A stretch of DNA of 64,000 nucleotides from NCBI GenBank assembly GCA_022775105.1, contig JALFIX010000030.1, forward strand, positions 1 to 64,000. The letters are read 5' to 3'. The notes beneath the pieces are model-generated. The model saw only the letters and a list, made by a program, of their open reading frames with translations. It ran no database searches and was not told the origin of the DNA. Positions 6,923-16,688 of the stretch are shown in pieces. Made by a program: the position numbers and the translations under genes. Each line of letters opens with the position of its first letter. The stretch's first letter is position 1. Source of the stretch: Prevotella sp. (GTDB lineage: Bacteria; Bacteroidota; Bacteroidia; Bacteroidales; Bacteroidaceae).

Positions 6923-7945
6923 ATGAAGAATGGTTTAGACGATATCAGGGCTACGCCTATTGAGGGGATGGCAAAGGAGTTGGGGATTGAGGTAGTGCGC
7001 CACATGGCGCTCTGCCCATTCCACGGGGACAGGCATCCGAGCCTGCATTTTGATGTGAAGAGAAACAGGTTTAAGTGCTTTGCTTGCGGGGCAAGCGGGG
7101 ATGTGATCGACTTGGTGATGAAATATAATAATGTGGGATTTAAGGAGGCGGTGGAGAGCCCCCTCCTAACCTCCCCTGGGGGAGGAACTAAGAATGCTTT
7201 GTGCACAGCCGCGGGCGAAACGCCCACGCTCCCAGTGGCATCCGCGAGAGGGAGTAACCAATCTCTCCCCCCAGGGGGAGACGGAGGGGGGCTGGGTGTG
7301 GGGGCTGACCTTGAATACCTCTCCACTCTCATTGCTCATCCCGTTATTAATGCCGTGGCGGCGCATTTCCTTTATGACGAGAGGAAGATTGACCCGAGGG
7401 TTGTCAGGTGGTGCGGACTGACGAGCATCGACCGGCCTATGCCTTGCTGGCGATGGGGGAAGGCGTTTTATGATGCCCCGTCGCTGCTGATTCCTTATAG
7501 GGATGTGGATGGGAGATTGTTGACGGTGCAGGGGAGGTATATGGGAAAGGAGGAAAAGCCCCGCTTCCGCTTTCCTCGCGGTTCGCACGTGGGGATGTAT
7601 AACAAGCCGGTTATCAAGAGACTCAGGGCGGGGGATGAGCTTTGGATTACCGAAGGCCCTTCGGATTGCTGGGCTATGCTGTCGGCAGGACATAAGGCGG
7701 TGGCTATCCCTTCTGCCACATCGCTCACCAAGGCTGACATCGCTTTGCTGAGGGACGGACTGCCCGAAGGCGTGTCGCTACACATGTATCCCGACAACGA
7801 CGAACCGGGGATGAGGCTCTTCGAGGGATTGAAAAGATGGTTTCCCGAGTTGCAGGGGCATGTGCTGCCCGATGACTATAAGGACTTCGGACAATGGTAT
7901 GCCGCAGTTGGATTACGGCAACCTAATCATGGTCAGGTAAGCTAA
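6923..7945 (+). CDS. CHC2 zinc-finger / Toprim DNA primase-like protein
   Basis: 340 aa; CPFHGDRHPSLHFDVKRNRFKCFACGASGDVIDLV zinc finger and WITEGPSDCWAMLSAG Toprim motif. Confidence 0.85.
   Translation: MKNGLDDIRATPIEGMAKELGIEVVRHMALCPFHGDRHPSLHFDVKRNRFKCFACGASGDVIDLVMKYNNVGFKEAVESPLLTSPGGGTKNALCTAAGETPTLPVASARGSNQSLPPGGDGGGLGVGADLEYLSTLIAHPVINAVAAHFLYDERKIDPRVVRWCGLTSIDRPMPCWRWGKAFYDAPSLLIPYRDVDGRLLTVQGRYMGKEEKPRFRFPRGSHVGMYNKPVIKRLRAGDELWITEGPSDCWAMLSAGHKAVAIPSATSLTKADIALLRDGLPEGVSLHMYPDNDEPGMRLFEGLKRWFPELQGHVLPDDYKDFGQWYAAVGLRQPNHGQVS
7157..7293. repeat. GC-rich palindromic repeat inserted inside the primase ORF
   Basis: agccccctcctaacctcccctgg (7157-7179) is an imperfect inverted copy of ccagggggagacggaggggggct (7271-7293); centre gcgggcgaaacgcccacgc. 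Confidence 0.75.
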
Positions 7946-8031
7946 AAATTGACCTGTTTCGGTTTTCCCCGATAATCGTTGACCAATGTCAAAAAATAGG
8001 CTTGTGTGCGACAACAAATCGGGAAAAAGCA

Positions 8032-8061
8032 TTGTCAGTTCAGAAAATAGTCGTAATTTTG
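8032..8061 (+). promoter_or_regulatory. Bacteroidetes-type promoter
   Basis: TTG 8032-8034, 19-bp spacer, TAATTTTG 8054-8061, upstream of 8180 ORF. Confidence 0.6.
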
Positions 8062-8179
8062 CACCGTCAAAAGAACAATATGACAGCGCTGTTAAGGACG
8101 ACAAGACACATTTATTAGAGATTAAAAGAAGATTGTAATTCAGGTTAAAAAGATTAAAGATTAAAGAAAGGGTAACATT

Positions 8180-8548
8180 ATGAAAAAGATGATTATGACA
8201 GTTATGGCAGTGCTTTGCATGACCACAACATTCGCAAAAGACGAGAACGCAAGCGCAACAAGCGCAATGAGCGCATTTGACATGAGCGTTAACATGAGCA
8301 AGCTCAGTGAGACTCTCAACCTCACGGCTGACCAGCGCGAGAGCGTGGCTGACGTACACCACACCTTCTGCGGCGAGATGATGGTGGCTGCCCAGGCCGG
8401 CAGCGAGGACCAGAAGGACCTCATGCGCAAGGCTGTGAACAAGGACTTGAAGTACATGCACTACATCCTCAACAAGGAGCAGTACCGCAAGTACGTGATG
8501 GTTCTCAACGCCACACTCAACAACCGTGGCTTGGACGTTACAAAGTAA
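8180..8548 (+). CDS. Small secreted helical protein, unknown function
   Basis: 122 aa with signal peptide MKKMIMTVMAVLCMTTTFA. Confidence 0.8.
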   Translation: MKKMIMTVMAVLCMTTTFAKDENASATSAMSAFDMSVNMSKLSETLNLTADQRESVADVHHTFCGEMMVAAQAGSEDQKDLMRKAVNKDLKYMHYILNKEQYRKYVMVLNATLNNRGLDVTK

Positions 8549-8582
8549 CGTGATAGTATTTGGGTAATAATATTATAAATTG

Positions 8583-8619
8583 AAAGAGAGTGACGAACAT
8601 CATTGTCGTCACTCTCTTT
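8583..8619. terminator. Bidirectional terminator between convergent genes
   Basis: Perfect 14-bp stem AAAGAGAGTGACGA/TCGTCACTCTCTTT with T/A-rich ends. Confidence 0.9.
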
Positions 8620-8641
8620 TTCTGTCTATATCAGGTCTTTG

Positions 8642-9724
8642 CTATCGGTACAATGCCTCGTATTGCCTTACGATTTCTTTCCACATGTAATGCTGCTTCG
8701 CCACTTCCAACATAGGTTCGCCTTCAAGATGGGGCATGCCGAGATAGTCAATCAGTTGCAGGTCGTTGGAATAGTAATATGCCATGTCGCAGGTGGTCTC
8801 GCGGTTGAAGACCACATCGTATGCCAGGATGGGGCGGCCGAAGAACATTGCCTCCACCAATGAGGGGTTGGTGCCGCCGCAACTGTGTCCGTGGATATAG
8901 TAGTTGCAGTTTTTCCTCAGGGTGTATAGCACGTCGAGGTCGTATATGGGGTCCAGCATCTTGATGTTGCTGAGCAGTCCGTAGCGCCACCTCAGCCTTC
9001 TTCCATACGCGCTGTAGTCCCAGTTGCCGATGAACACCAACGGCAGTCCGAACTTGGCGAATGCGTCGAGTGTGATGTGGCAGTTGTTCTCTGGTTCGAT
9101 GCGGCATATCGACAAGGCATAGTCGCGTTTCCTCAGTCCGTATTTGTATAGTATTCCCCTCTGTGTCTCGTCGGAAAGGTGGCGTATGGCATGGTCGCCG
9201 CCGTATGCGATCATGACCGATGGTTTGTGGTAAGTCTCTGTGACATAGTCCTGTATGCCCTTGTTGTCGGCGATGATAACATCCGCGAACTTCACTGCCA
9301 ACACCTCGTTGAGCTTAAGGAATTGGCGTGCGAAGAATCCCCATTTTGCGCGTGTGTGCTCGCGCCCGTCGATGTTGACTATGAGTTTCTTGGTGTAAAA
9401 CAGTCTGAAGATAGGTATGAAGATGCCACCCGACACACCGAGCAAGAGCACGGTGTCGTAGCCATTGATACAGCGCATGAGCGACAGTATGTCGTAGGGA
9501 ATACTTTGTATGCCGTTGGCATGGAGGAATGGGATGTATTTGAGTCTTGCCCCCTTGTGAGTTTTCATTTTTTTCTTATAGTCCCTGCCTGAACAGAATA
9601 CGGTGTATTCCACTTTGTGAGACTTGAACTCGCCAATGAGGTTTTCCACGAGAGTCTCAAATCCACCGTATTGTGCAGGCACTCCCTGTGTGCCAACTAT
9701 TGCTACCCTTCTTATTTTTCTCAT
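8642..9724 (-). CDS. DUF1972-type glycosyltransferase
   Basis: MRKIRRVAIVGTQGVPAQYGGFETLVENLIGEF start; C-terminal GT4-like SLVEAMFFGRPILAYDV. Confidence 0.85.
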   Translation of the reverse strand: MRKIRRVAIVGTQGVPAQYGGFETLVENLIGEFKSHKVEYTVFCSGRDYKKKMKTHKGARLKYIPFLHANGIQSIPYDILSLMRCINGYDTVLLLGVSGGIFIPIFRLFYTKKLIVNIDGREHTRAKWGFFARQFLKLNEVLAVKFADVIIADNKGIQDYVTETYHKPSVMIAYGGDHAIRHLSDETQRGILYKYGLRKRDYALSICRIEPENNCHITLDAFAKFGLPLVFIGNWDYSAYGRRLRWRYGLLSNIKMLDPIYDLDVLYTLRKNCNYYIHGHSCGGTNPSLVEAMFFGRPILAYDVVFNRETTCDMAYYYSNDLQLIDYLGMPHLEGEPMLEVAKQHYMWKEIVRQYEALYR

Positions 9725-9738
9725 AGTTTATTTACTTA

Positions 9739-10836
9739 TTAATGTTTCTGATACAATCTAATTGTATTAGCTATCTTTTCTGTCATGATTTCTGAATCAT
9801 AGAGTTGTGCCCGTTCCAGGGCATTGTGAGTCATCCTTGTGTATGTGTCCTTGTCTGTCAGCATTTCTCTTATTCTTTTTGTTATGTTATCCATTTCGCT
9901 TACGTCAATCTTGTATCCGTTCACTCCGTCGTCCACCATTTCAGCCACTCCGCCCACCGTGGGCACTATCACCGGCAGAGCCGCACTCATGGCTTCGAGC
10001 ACAGTCATGCCGAAGGTCTCTATAACGAGGTTTTTGTCGGAGAGGTTGAGCAGCAGTGATGCCTGGTTATAGAACGGTGTCACGTCGTTTTGGCGGGGAT
10101 AGATCGTGAGGTTCTTGCCTATAGTCTTGTCAAGGCGGTTTTCGGAGATATATTCGTCGATATTCTCCTGCGAGTCGTTAAGCACGAGTGTGAATCGGTA
10201 TTCGGGTAATTTCGCCGAAAGCTCGATGAACTCCCTTGTGCCCTTGTATGCCTTCAGTGATGCAAGCATCAGTATATTCTTCTGGTTGTAAGCCCTTTCG
10301 GTGTCGGGTTTTAACTTCTCAACGAATGTCTTTGGCAGTGCATTCGGGATGACCCTCACCTTGCTGCGGTCGGCGAGCGACGATGCCTGATATTCCGACA
10401 CGCAGATAATCTCGTGAGCCAACCGCTGCATCATCCACGAAAGGGTCTTATAGAAGAAGCCTTTCACGAATGCGTTCTCGTGATAGTGATAGACAACCCT
10501 CTTGCCCATTATCCTTCCCGCCAATGCAGGACCCACGGGCAGCAAAGTGTTAATATAAAATACCACATCCCGATTGAATATCCATCTTAATGCCAAGAAG
10601 AAGGTGTATATCTGCACTGCGGCATATCTCGCCATGGTCACTACGGGATTGGTGGAGAAACGATAGAAACAGGAGTGTTTCTTGAATCCCTGCATTCCAA
10701 TCAGCCCGTCGAGCACCCCGCCGTTGGAGGTGACCAAATCCACCTTGAATCCTTTGCGCAACAAGCCTTCGAGCACCATCCGGAGAACGATGGGGCTGCC
10801 GCTAAAGTCGTTGTAGAGATGGAAACAAACGAGCAT
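9739..10836 (-). CDS. Glycosyltransferase family 4
   Basis: VIETFGMTVLEAMSAALPVIVPTVGGVAEMVDDGVNGY motif. Confidence 0.85.
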   Translation of the reverse strand: MLVCFHLYNDFSGSPIVLRMVLEGLLRKGFKVDLVTSNGGVLDGLIGMQGFKKHSCFYRFSTNPVVTMARYAAVQIYTFFLALRWIFNRDVVFYINTLLPVGPALAGRIMGKRVVYHYHENAFVKGFFYKTLSWMMQRLAHEIICVSEYQASSLADRSKVRVIPNALPKTFVEKLKPDTERAYNQKNILMLASLKAYKGTREFIELSAKLPEYRFTLVLNDSQENIDEYISENRLDKTIGKNLTIYPRQNDVTPFYNQASLLLNLSDKNLVIETFGMTVLEAMSAALPVIVPTVGGVAEMVDDGVNGYKIDVSEMDNITKRIREMLTDKDTYTRMTHNALERAQLYDSEIMTEKIANTIRLYQKH

Positions 10837-10877
10837 TTTAAATGAAGAGTGAAGAATGGTTTAAATGAAGAATATTT

Positions 10878-11963
10878 TTAAATGAGAAATGAGAGGAGGT
10901 CGCTCCATATTAGCATGGATTTTGCTATGTCTCCTTCTGCCTTGCCTTGTTCGCGGAGGGTGAACCTGGCTATAATCTCAATGAGATATGCCTTGTAGTT
11001 GTCGGTGTTTATCCATTTGCCCTCGTTGCTGCCGATATATCGGATAATGTCTTGCGAGGTCCAATGACGCTCGAAGATAGCCGTCTGTGTAAAGAAATGA
11101 TACCTGTCCAACATAGGTGGATAAGTCATCTTGGCATATTCCCAGTCGAAGACAAAAAGCTCGCATTTCTCCACAAACATATTCCATGGGGTAAAGTCGG
11201 CATGATAGGCTGAGAATGTGACCTCCTTGCCTTGCCAACGGTTATATATGTCTCTTATAGCTCTCTCCACCACTGATTTGTCCACCTTGGCAGGCAACCA
11301 TTCAAGGTGCTCTCTTAATGCCTCGATGGTATGGAAATAGTCGCTATACTCAAATCTCAGTTTCTGAATAGTGGCGTTTCTCATGTCTGTAATGAATCGG
11401 GTGTGAATATCTTCCCATTCGTGAACGACCTTGGAGTCAAGGGTTTTGGCAGTGCTCTGGACAAAGAGCGTGTAGCCATCAGGAAGATTTCCGCAAAAGA
11501 GACATTCGGGGATGTTCTTTATTCCCTTGCTGTTCAGGTCTTTCAGCAGTTGCGCCTCCTTGTCGAACAGGGCGGCAATCTCTTCGTTGTCAGATATTTT
11601 GCAATATCCCAATATATGGCTTCCCTTGCTTATCTGCATTGTAATCTTCTGATGCACACTTGGAGTGCCGCAGAAGACGGCAAACTCCAGGTCGTTGGCA
11701 TTGAAAGCTTTCTCCAACGCCCTTTGCAGTTTGCGGTTCAGACGGCATCGTATGTTTTCGATATGTATTTTCCTTCTCACCAGGGAAATGCGATGGAGTA
11801 GGGGAAACCACCTTTTGAGCATTATCCCGTTTCTGCCGCTTGGCTGATATAGCTCCATGGCAGTGCGCAGGTGCCTTGCCGGCATTATCCACACCTTGCC
11901 GTCAGCATTGGCGAAACGGTAGAACCGCTGCCCTTCGTCCTTAATGAGAATCCTTTCTGTCAC
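10878..11963 (-). CDS. Aminoglycoside-phosphotransferase-like kinase
   Basis: AYHADFTPWNMFVEKCELFVFDWEYA: HxDxxxxN and DWE active-site layout. Confidence 0.65.
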   Translation of the reverse strand: MTERILIKDEGQRFYRFANADGKVWIMPARHLRTAMELYQPSGRNGIMLKRWFPLLHRISLVRRKIHIENIRCRLNRKLQRALEKAFNANDLEFAVFCGTPSVHQKITMQISKGSHILGYCKISDNEEIAALFDKEAQLLKDLNSKGIKNIPECLFCGNLPDGYTLFVQSTAKTLDSKVVHEWEDIHTRFITDMRNATIQKLRFEYSDYFHTIEALREHLEWLPAKVDKSVVERAIRDIYNRWQGKEVTFSAYHADFTPWNMFVEKCELFVFDWEYAKMTYPPMLDRYHFFTQTAIFERHWTSQDIIRYIGSNEGKWINTDNYKAYLIEIIARFTLREQGKAEGDIAKSMLIWSDLLSFLI

Positions 11964-12127
11964 AATTGTAAGAACTCAAGTTTTGGAAGTGGATTTTGAA
12001 CCACAGAGTTTAAGAGATTAAGAGTATTTATATTATGAAAGAGATTTAATGCCAAGGCATTTGGAGTTCATAGAGGGCTGCGCATGATTTGTTTAAATAA
12101 AACCATTATACATTGGGAATTATCACT

Positions 12128-13390
12128 TCAGAATGATGAGTAAGAATTGAGAATAGCATCCCTGATTTCAATTCCGTGCCTTTCCCACGTTATCCGGCTT
12201 GCGGCAGCCTGGGCATTGATACCCATACGTTGCCGCACATCGGGATTGGTCAATCTTATCATTCCATCCTTGATACTGCTTATGACCTCCTCGCGTGATG
12301 TCCGTGGAATCATAATGGCATAGTCATCGGTGAAATATCTGGTATATCCCGTAGTGTCGATGCAAATCAACGGCAAGCCCATAGCCATGGCATCAAACGA
12401 CACCGTGACGGCTCCCTCTTTCAGGGCGGCGTTAATCACGACATCCGACTCCGCCATCCTTTTGCGGTAGTCATCCATCGACACCTTTCCGAGCATGGAT
12501 ATATGATTGTCGAGAGCTTTCGCCTTAATCAATGCCTCAAGTCTCCTTCTGTCAGAGCCTTCGCCCAATATTGTTAAGTGTATTCGGTCATTCTCTCTTA
12601 TTGCGGCTTCAGTGGCTTCAATGACCAAGTCAAATCCGCGCCAGGCATCCAGTCTTCCTACGGTAATAAACTTCGTGATGTCGCTGTCCTTTCCCACCAC
12701 CTTATTATATATATAAGGAGTGGAGTCAGCCGCCACGTCGGTAAACAGAACCGCCTTGTCAGCATATTCAGATGGGATGTATTGACGTGTGATTTCGGTC
12801 TTGCATAGAATAAGATTGGCGTTGCGGCATCTCTTGCGGAATCCCATGTTCCAATGGGTTAGTGATGCCATACGCCTGCGAATCGACTCCAAGATACGGT
12901 TCTTCGTATCGTAGCAGTGTGAAAACTCGGAGGGAATGGTTTCAAGTCCCCCGACAGGTCCCCAGATGAAGAACTGCTTTTGTCCGTACTTGCTCACCTT
13001 CCACAGCACGTTTCCATACGTCAGATGATGGAAAATCCGTATGTTGTTTTCCTTCATGGTTCGCTTGACAATACTCTCGGTGCTCAGTTGCCACAGATTA
13101 TAATAAGTGCGCACTCCTCGCAGTCCTTTCTTCCAGAACCTTGCCCACTTGGGCCAGTCGTAATACAGCCAATGAATGCCGCTGTATTCAGGATGCCGCT
13201 CAATCCACGGCTCGATATTATGCCTGTTGCTCTGGCGTGTGAGCACCCACAGCTCGAAGTACTTCGACATCTCCAACACCCAGTGCCACCCCACGCCAAT
13301 CTCGCTGCCAAGATCAGGTTCGCAGGCGTAGGCGGAGATGAAAATACGCAATCGCTCCGTTGTGGTTCCTTGTGCAGAAATAATGTTCAT
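12128..13390 (-). CDS. Glycosyltransferase family 4
   Basis: GRLDAWRGFDLVIEA, ALKEGAVTVSFDAMAMGLPLICID motifs. Confidence 0.8.
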   Translation of the reverse strand: MNIISAQGTTTERLRIFISAYACEPDLGSEIGVGWHWVLEMSKYFELWVLTRQSNRHNIEPWIERHPEYSGIHWLYYDWPKWARFWKKGLRGVRTYYNLWQLSTESIVKRTMKENNIRIFHHLTYGNVLWKVSKYGQKQFFIWGPVGGLETIPSEFSHCYDTKNRILESIRRRMASLTHWNMGFRKRCRNANLILCKTEITRQYIPSEYADKAVLFTDVAADSTPYIYNKVVGKDSDITKFITVGRLDAWRGFDLVIEATEAAIRENDRIHLTILGEGSDRRRLEALIKAKALDNHISMLGKVSMDDYRKRMAESDVVINAALKEGAVTVSFDAMAMGLPLICIDTTGYTRYFTDDYAIMIPRTSREEVISSIKDGMIRLTNPDVRQRMGINAQAAASRITWERHGIEIRDAILNSYSSF

Positions 13391-13401
13391 TTATTGAAGA
13401 A

Positions 13402-14415
13402 TTATTTGCTCTTATATTTCCATTTACGTCGTAAGACAAGTAAAGCAGGCAGGAATAGTGAGGTGAGATTACTCAACAGGCTAAATGTTCCCGGAGCCAT
13501 TGTAGCACTTCTTGTGAAGATGTTCGCTTTCGTGCTCAATGGAGCTACGATTTCCTCAATAGCTTGCCTTTTGGCTTTTATGGAGTCATGGCAGGTCAAG
13601 TAATTCCTCAATCCCAAACCAAAAACATATTCTCCAATTCGTTGTAAATTATGTTCCAACTCCTGACTGCATGGAGAAATAGAGGACGTTGACAGTTGAT
13701 ACAACCTCATTCCACACCTGAGGGTAGAATACATGGTTTCAGGTGACTTGTAAGAAGTCATGGTGGTAGAAGTGTTGTTTTTCAGATAATGGATAAACAG
13801 AATCGGTTGATACTGTGTCCTTTGGGCTTTATGCACTAACCGATGCACCCAGTCGATATCTTCAATGCGCTCTTTTTCATCGAAGAAGAGATTGTTTTCG
13901 ACAACAAGAGACCGCAGAAATATAAACTTCCAGGGTGCCCAGGGTATAGAGTTACGCAGTATTTGTTCATCACCGGTCATCACCTCATGATGAGGGAAAT
14001 TGTGTTGTAAGGTATTGTTCACCTTTCCAGGATGCTCGTATGCACAATCAACAATCAATATATCCAACGCAACAGTCAGAAGATGTTCATATACCTTAGC
14101 TATAGAGCCTTGATGAAAATAATCGTCCTGGTCAATAAATATGATGTATTTGCCCTTAGCGATTCTTATTCCGGTATTCCTGCTTCCCCCCTGACGCTTA
14201 TTGACAGAATGTTTGACAACCCTCATGTTATTATGCTTTGCAGCCTGTTCATCCAACCATCTGCATGTATCGTCCGTACTGCAATCATCAACACATATTA
14301 CCTCATATATAGAAGGGTCGAGTGGCTGATGCCAAATACTCTCCAGGCAAATGGGCAAGTCGTGCGCCAATCCGTTATATACTGGGATAATGATAGAGAA
14401 AAAAGGGTTGCTCAT
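13402..14415 (-). CDS. Glycosyltransferase family 2
   Basis: SIIIPVYNG...CVDDCSTDDT...FIDQDDYF. Confidence 0.9.
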   Translation of the reverse strand: MSNPFFSIIIPVYNGLAHDLPICLESIWHQPLDPSIYEVICVDDCSTDDTCRWLDEQAAKHNNMRVVKHSVNKRQGGSRNTGIRIAKGKYIIFIDQDDYFHQGSIAKVYEHLLTVALDILIVDCAYEHPGKVNNTLQHNFPHHEVMTGDEQILRNSIPWAPWKFIFLRSLVVENNLFFDEKERIEDIDWVHRLVHKAQRTQYQPILFIHYLKNNTSTTMTSYKSPETMYSTLRCGMRLYQLSTSSISPCSQELEHNLQRIGEYVFGLGLRNYLTCHDSIKAKRQAIEEIVAPLSTKANIFTRSATMAPGTFSLLSNLTSLFLPALLVLRRKWKYKSK

Positions 14416-14421
14416 ATTTTT

Positions 14422-15711
14422 TTATACGATTCTTTTGATGTTCTTATAATGCTGATTTTCAAAGACAATTCGCAATATCTCTGTTACTGTAGCCTGCGGC
14501 GTACCATCATTCATAATTTTGTAAAACCTGGGCTTGCTGGACAAATAGTCAATCTTTCTGTTGATAGATTCTATCCCTTCCTTGTCCAATTCCTTCTTTC
14601 TGGCTAAAATTGTCTCAGTACTGGCAGTAAGCAGAATGTTGTAATCCAAAGAAGGTATAAAACATCTGCCCCACACATACAGGAATTTCACAGGAAGGTA
14701 GATACGGCTTCGGCGGCTATCACAAATGATGTCGGTGTAATAGCGGTCGAATATGACAATATTACGCTTGAATAAGAGAGACCTTATTTTAAGTAAACCG
14801 CCGAAGAAATAATCGGTGGAATAATATAACAACCTAAGGAATGAACTGATATTTCCCGTTTTTTGTCCTCTATGAGGCAAATGATAGTGATGGTCAACCG
14901 TCTTTTTTAAACCAGCAGAATGTGCAACATCGCTAAGGTTTCCATAAAGATTGGGTCTAAAGTGGAATACTCTGATATCACCAAATACGGAACTCAGTTC
15001 TTTTATCAAGCAATTGATTACTGTGGTTTTTCCTGAACCGTCAGGTCCAGAAAATCCAATCGATATGCCTTGGACAGACAGTGTGTTATATATTGAATAA
15101 TACAAATAACGGCAAATCGCAATAAAGGACAGCCAAGGGTGTGTTCTAAACAACAGAACTCTAATACTCAAAACTTTTCTTTTGCCCGATGTTCCAATTC
15201 CGATGGAATTTAGATGTTCGTCAATCTCTTTTTTATATAAACTTTCCGCTTCCTTTTTTATCTCAAAATATTTGGCTGGATATGGTACACCAAGAATGGT
15301 ATTATAGGCATATTTCGCTATATATTCCCAGTCTTTTCTCACATGATATAATAATCCGTTATATTGCTTGCTTTTCAATACTTGGTCAGCAGTAAACAGA
15401 ATCATATCACGCACATAAATAGAGAATATGAAATCAAAGGAAAGTAGAAATGTCTCTTCGTTTTTGGATGATGTAAATATGATAGAATGCATTTCTCCTC
15501 CTTTGTAATACATAAGCACCTGATAACCATGTTCATTTAAAACAGATACCAACAGCTTTCTAATCTTGAAGAAATCATCCCTCTTGATTATTATATCTAT
15601 ATCGCGACTTATTTGCTTAGGAATATTCTGATAATTCCTAAGTATCGCATAATTTGAGGAATCATTAAGCAATTCTATAATTTTTCTAAGTAGATGCTCT
15701 TCGGTATTCAT
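14422..15711 (-). CDS. Two-domain protein: nucleotidyltransferase-like N-terminus plus thymidylate-kinase-like P-loop C-terminus
   Basis: SRDIDIIIKRDDF in N-terminal part; GFSGPDGSGKTTVI Walker A and IVIFDRYYTDII in C-terminal part. Confidence 0.65.
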   Translation of the reverse strand: MNTEEHLLRKIIELLNDSSNYAILRNYQNIPKQISRDIDIIIKRDDFFKIRKLLVSVLNEHGYQVLMYYKGGEMHSIIFTSSKNEETFLLSFDFIFSIYVRDMILFTADQVLKSKQYNGLLYHVRKDWEYIAKYAYNTILGVPYPAKYFEIKKEAESLYKKEIDEHLNSIGIGTSGKRKVLSIRVLLFRTHPWLSFIAICRYLYYSIYNTLSVQGISIGFSGPDGSGKTTVINCLIKELSSVFGDIRVFHFRPNLYGNLSDVAHSAGLKKTVDHHYHLPHRGQKTGNISSFLRLLYYSTDYFFGGLLKIRSLLFKRNIVIFDRYYTDIICDSRRSRIYLPVKFLYVWGRCFIPSLDYNILLTASTETILARKKELDKEGIESINRKIDYLSSKPRFYKIMNDGTPQATVTEILRIVFENQHYKNIKRIV

Positions 15712-15713
15712 AT

Positions 15714-16688
15714 CTATAATTTATTAAACCAACCAGAGTTAGCAATCATTTTTTCTATTAAATAAGAAGGATGACTCCACACACATTCAAATAGAAGAGC
15801 TAACCCTTTAATCACTTTTTTTTCTTTAATGTAGAAAATACCATTTCTCAAGCAGTCTGCGGCATGGGAACTTCTTAGAAGTCGTGACAGTTCACTCCTT
15901 GATAAAGAGTTGTAGTAGTCGATAAAGGTCAGTTCTTTAATACCTTTGCGACGACGGCGAAGATTGGCCTTCACGTATTCCATCTTGATAATCATGTTGA
16001 AATGATTCGAAGATAACCCCTCTGTCTTTCTGTACTGATAAAGAACTTCTGGCAGTACCACAATACATTTGCCCTCTGTATGAAGGTCACTAAGCCGTGT
16101 CCACAGCTCCAGATCTTCACAATAATCCCTGTAACGCGGTTTCCCATCGGGATATCCAGTTAAAGCGATTCCTCCTACCCGAATAGCAGCTTCACGATCA
16201 AACATAGTTTGTATCGGTAGATAAATCCGTTTGTCTGCCTTTGCTCTTTTCAAGAACAGCTCTTTCGTAGTGTCTCCAATGAACAGGCCACCTTTCATCC
16301 TTTTGTTCTTTGCATCTATAAATTGTGACCAAGAACTGACAGCTATCAGGTCGTCATCATTCTGTAAGGTTGTATATTCTTTCTCTATAAGCTGAGGAAG
16401 AGGCATGTCGTCGGAATCAACAAAGATGATGTATTTTGTTCGGGCATGTCGTATTGCAAAATTCCTTGCGTATGCTATACCTTGGTTTTCGGCAAGCTGC
16501 ACTAACTCATATTGGCGGTCGTTCTGTTTGAAAAAGTTTTCTACACGGAAGGTCGAGTTGTCCGTGCTGCAATCATCAACAATTAGCAGGTGGAAGTCCT
16601 GCATCGTCTGTGTCATGATGCAAGCCAATGTTTCTTCTATATAATTCTCTGCATTGTACATGCAGATGGCAAGAGTTATTTCAGTCAT
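15714..16688 (-). CDS. Glycosyltransferase family 2
   Basis: TLAICMYNAENYIEETLAC...LIVDDCSTDNS...FVDSDDMPLP. Confidence 0.9.
   Translation of the reverse strand: MTEITLAICMYNAENYIEETLACIMTQTMQDFHLLIVDDCSTDNSTFRVENFFKQNDRQYELVQLAENQGIAYARNFAIRHARTKYIIFVDSDDMPLPQLIEKEYTTLQNDDDLIAVSSWSQFIDAKNKRMKGGLFIGDTTKELFLKRAKADKRIYLPIQTMFDREAAIRVGGIALTGYPDGKPRYRDYCEDLELWTRLSDLHTEGKCIVVLPEVLYQYRKTEGLSSNHFNMIIKMEYVKANLRRRRKGIKELTFIDYYNSLSRSELSRLLRSSHAADCLRNGIFYIKEKKVIKGLALLFECVWSHPSYLIEKMIANSGWFNKL

Noticed and set aside
9179-9592. Plus-strand ORFs within the polysaccharide locus (also 14032-14607, 32258-32512, 33644-33985, 36004-36564)
   Set aside because: All lie antisense to well-supported minus-strand genes and have low-quality shadow-ORF composition.
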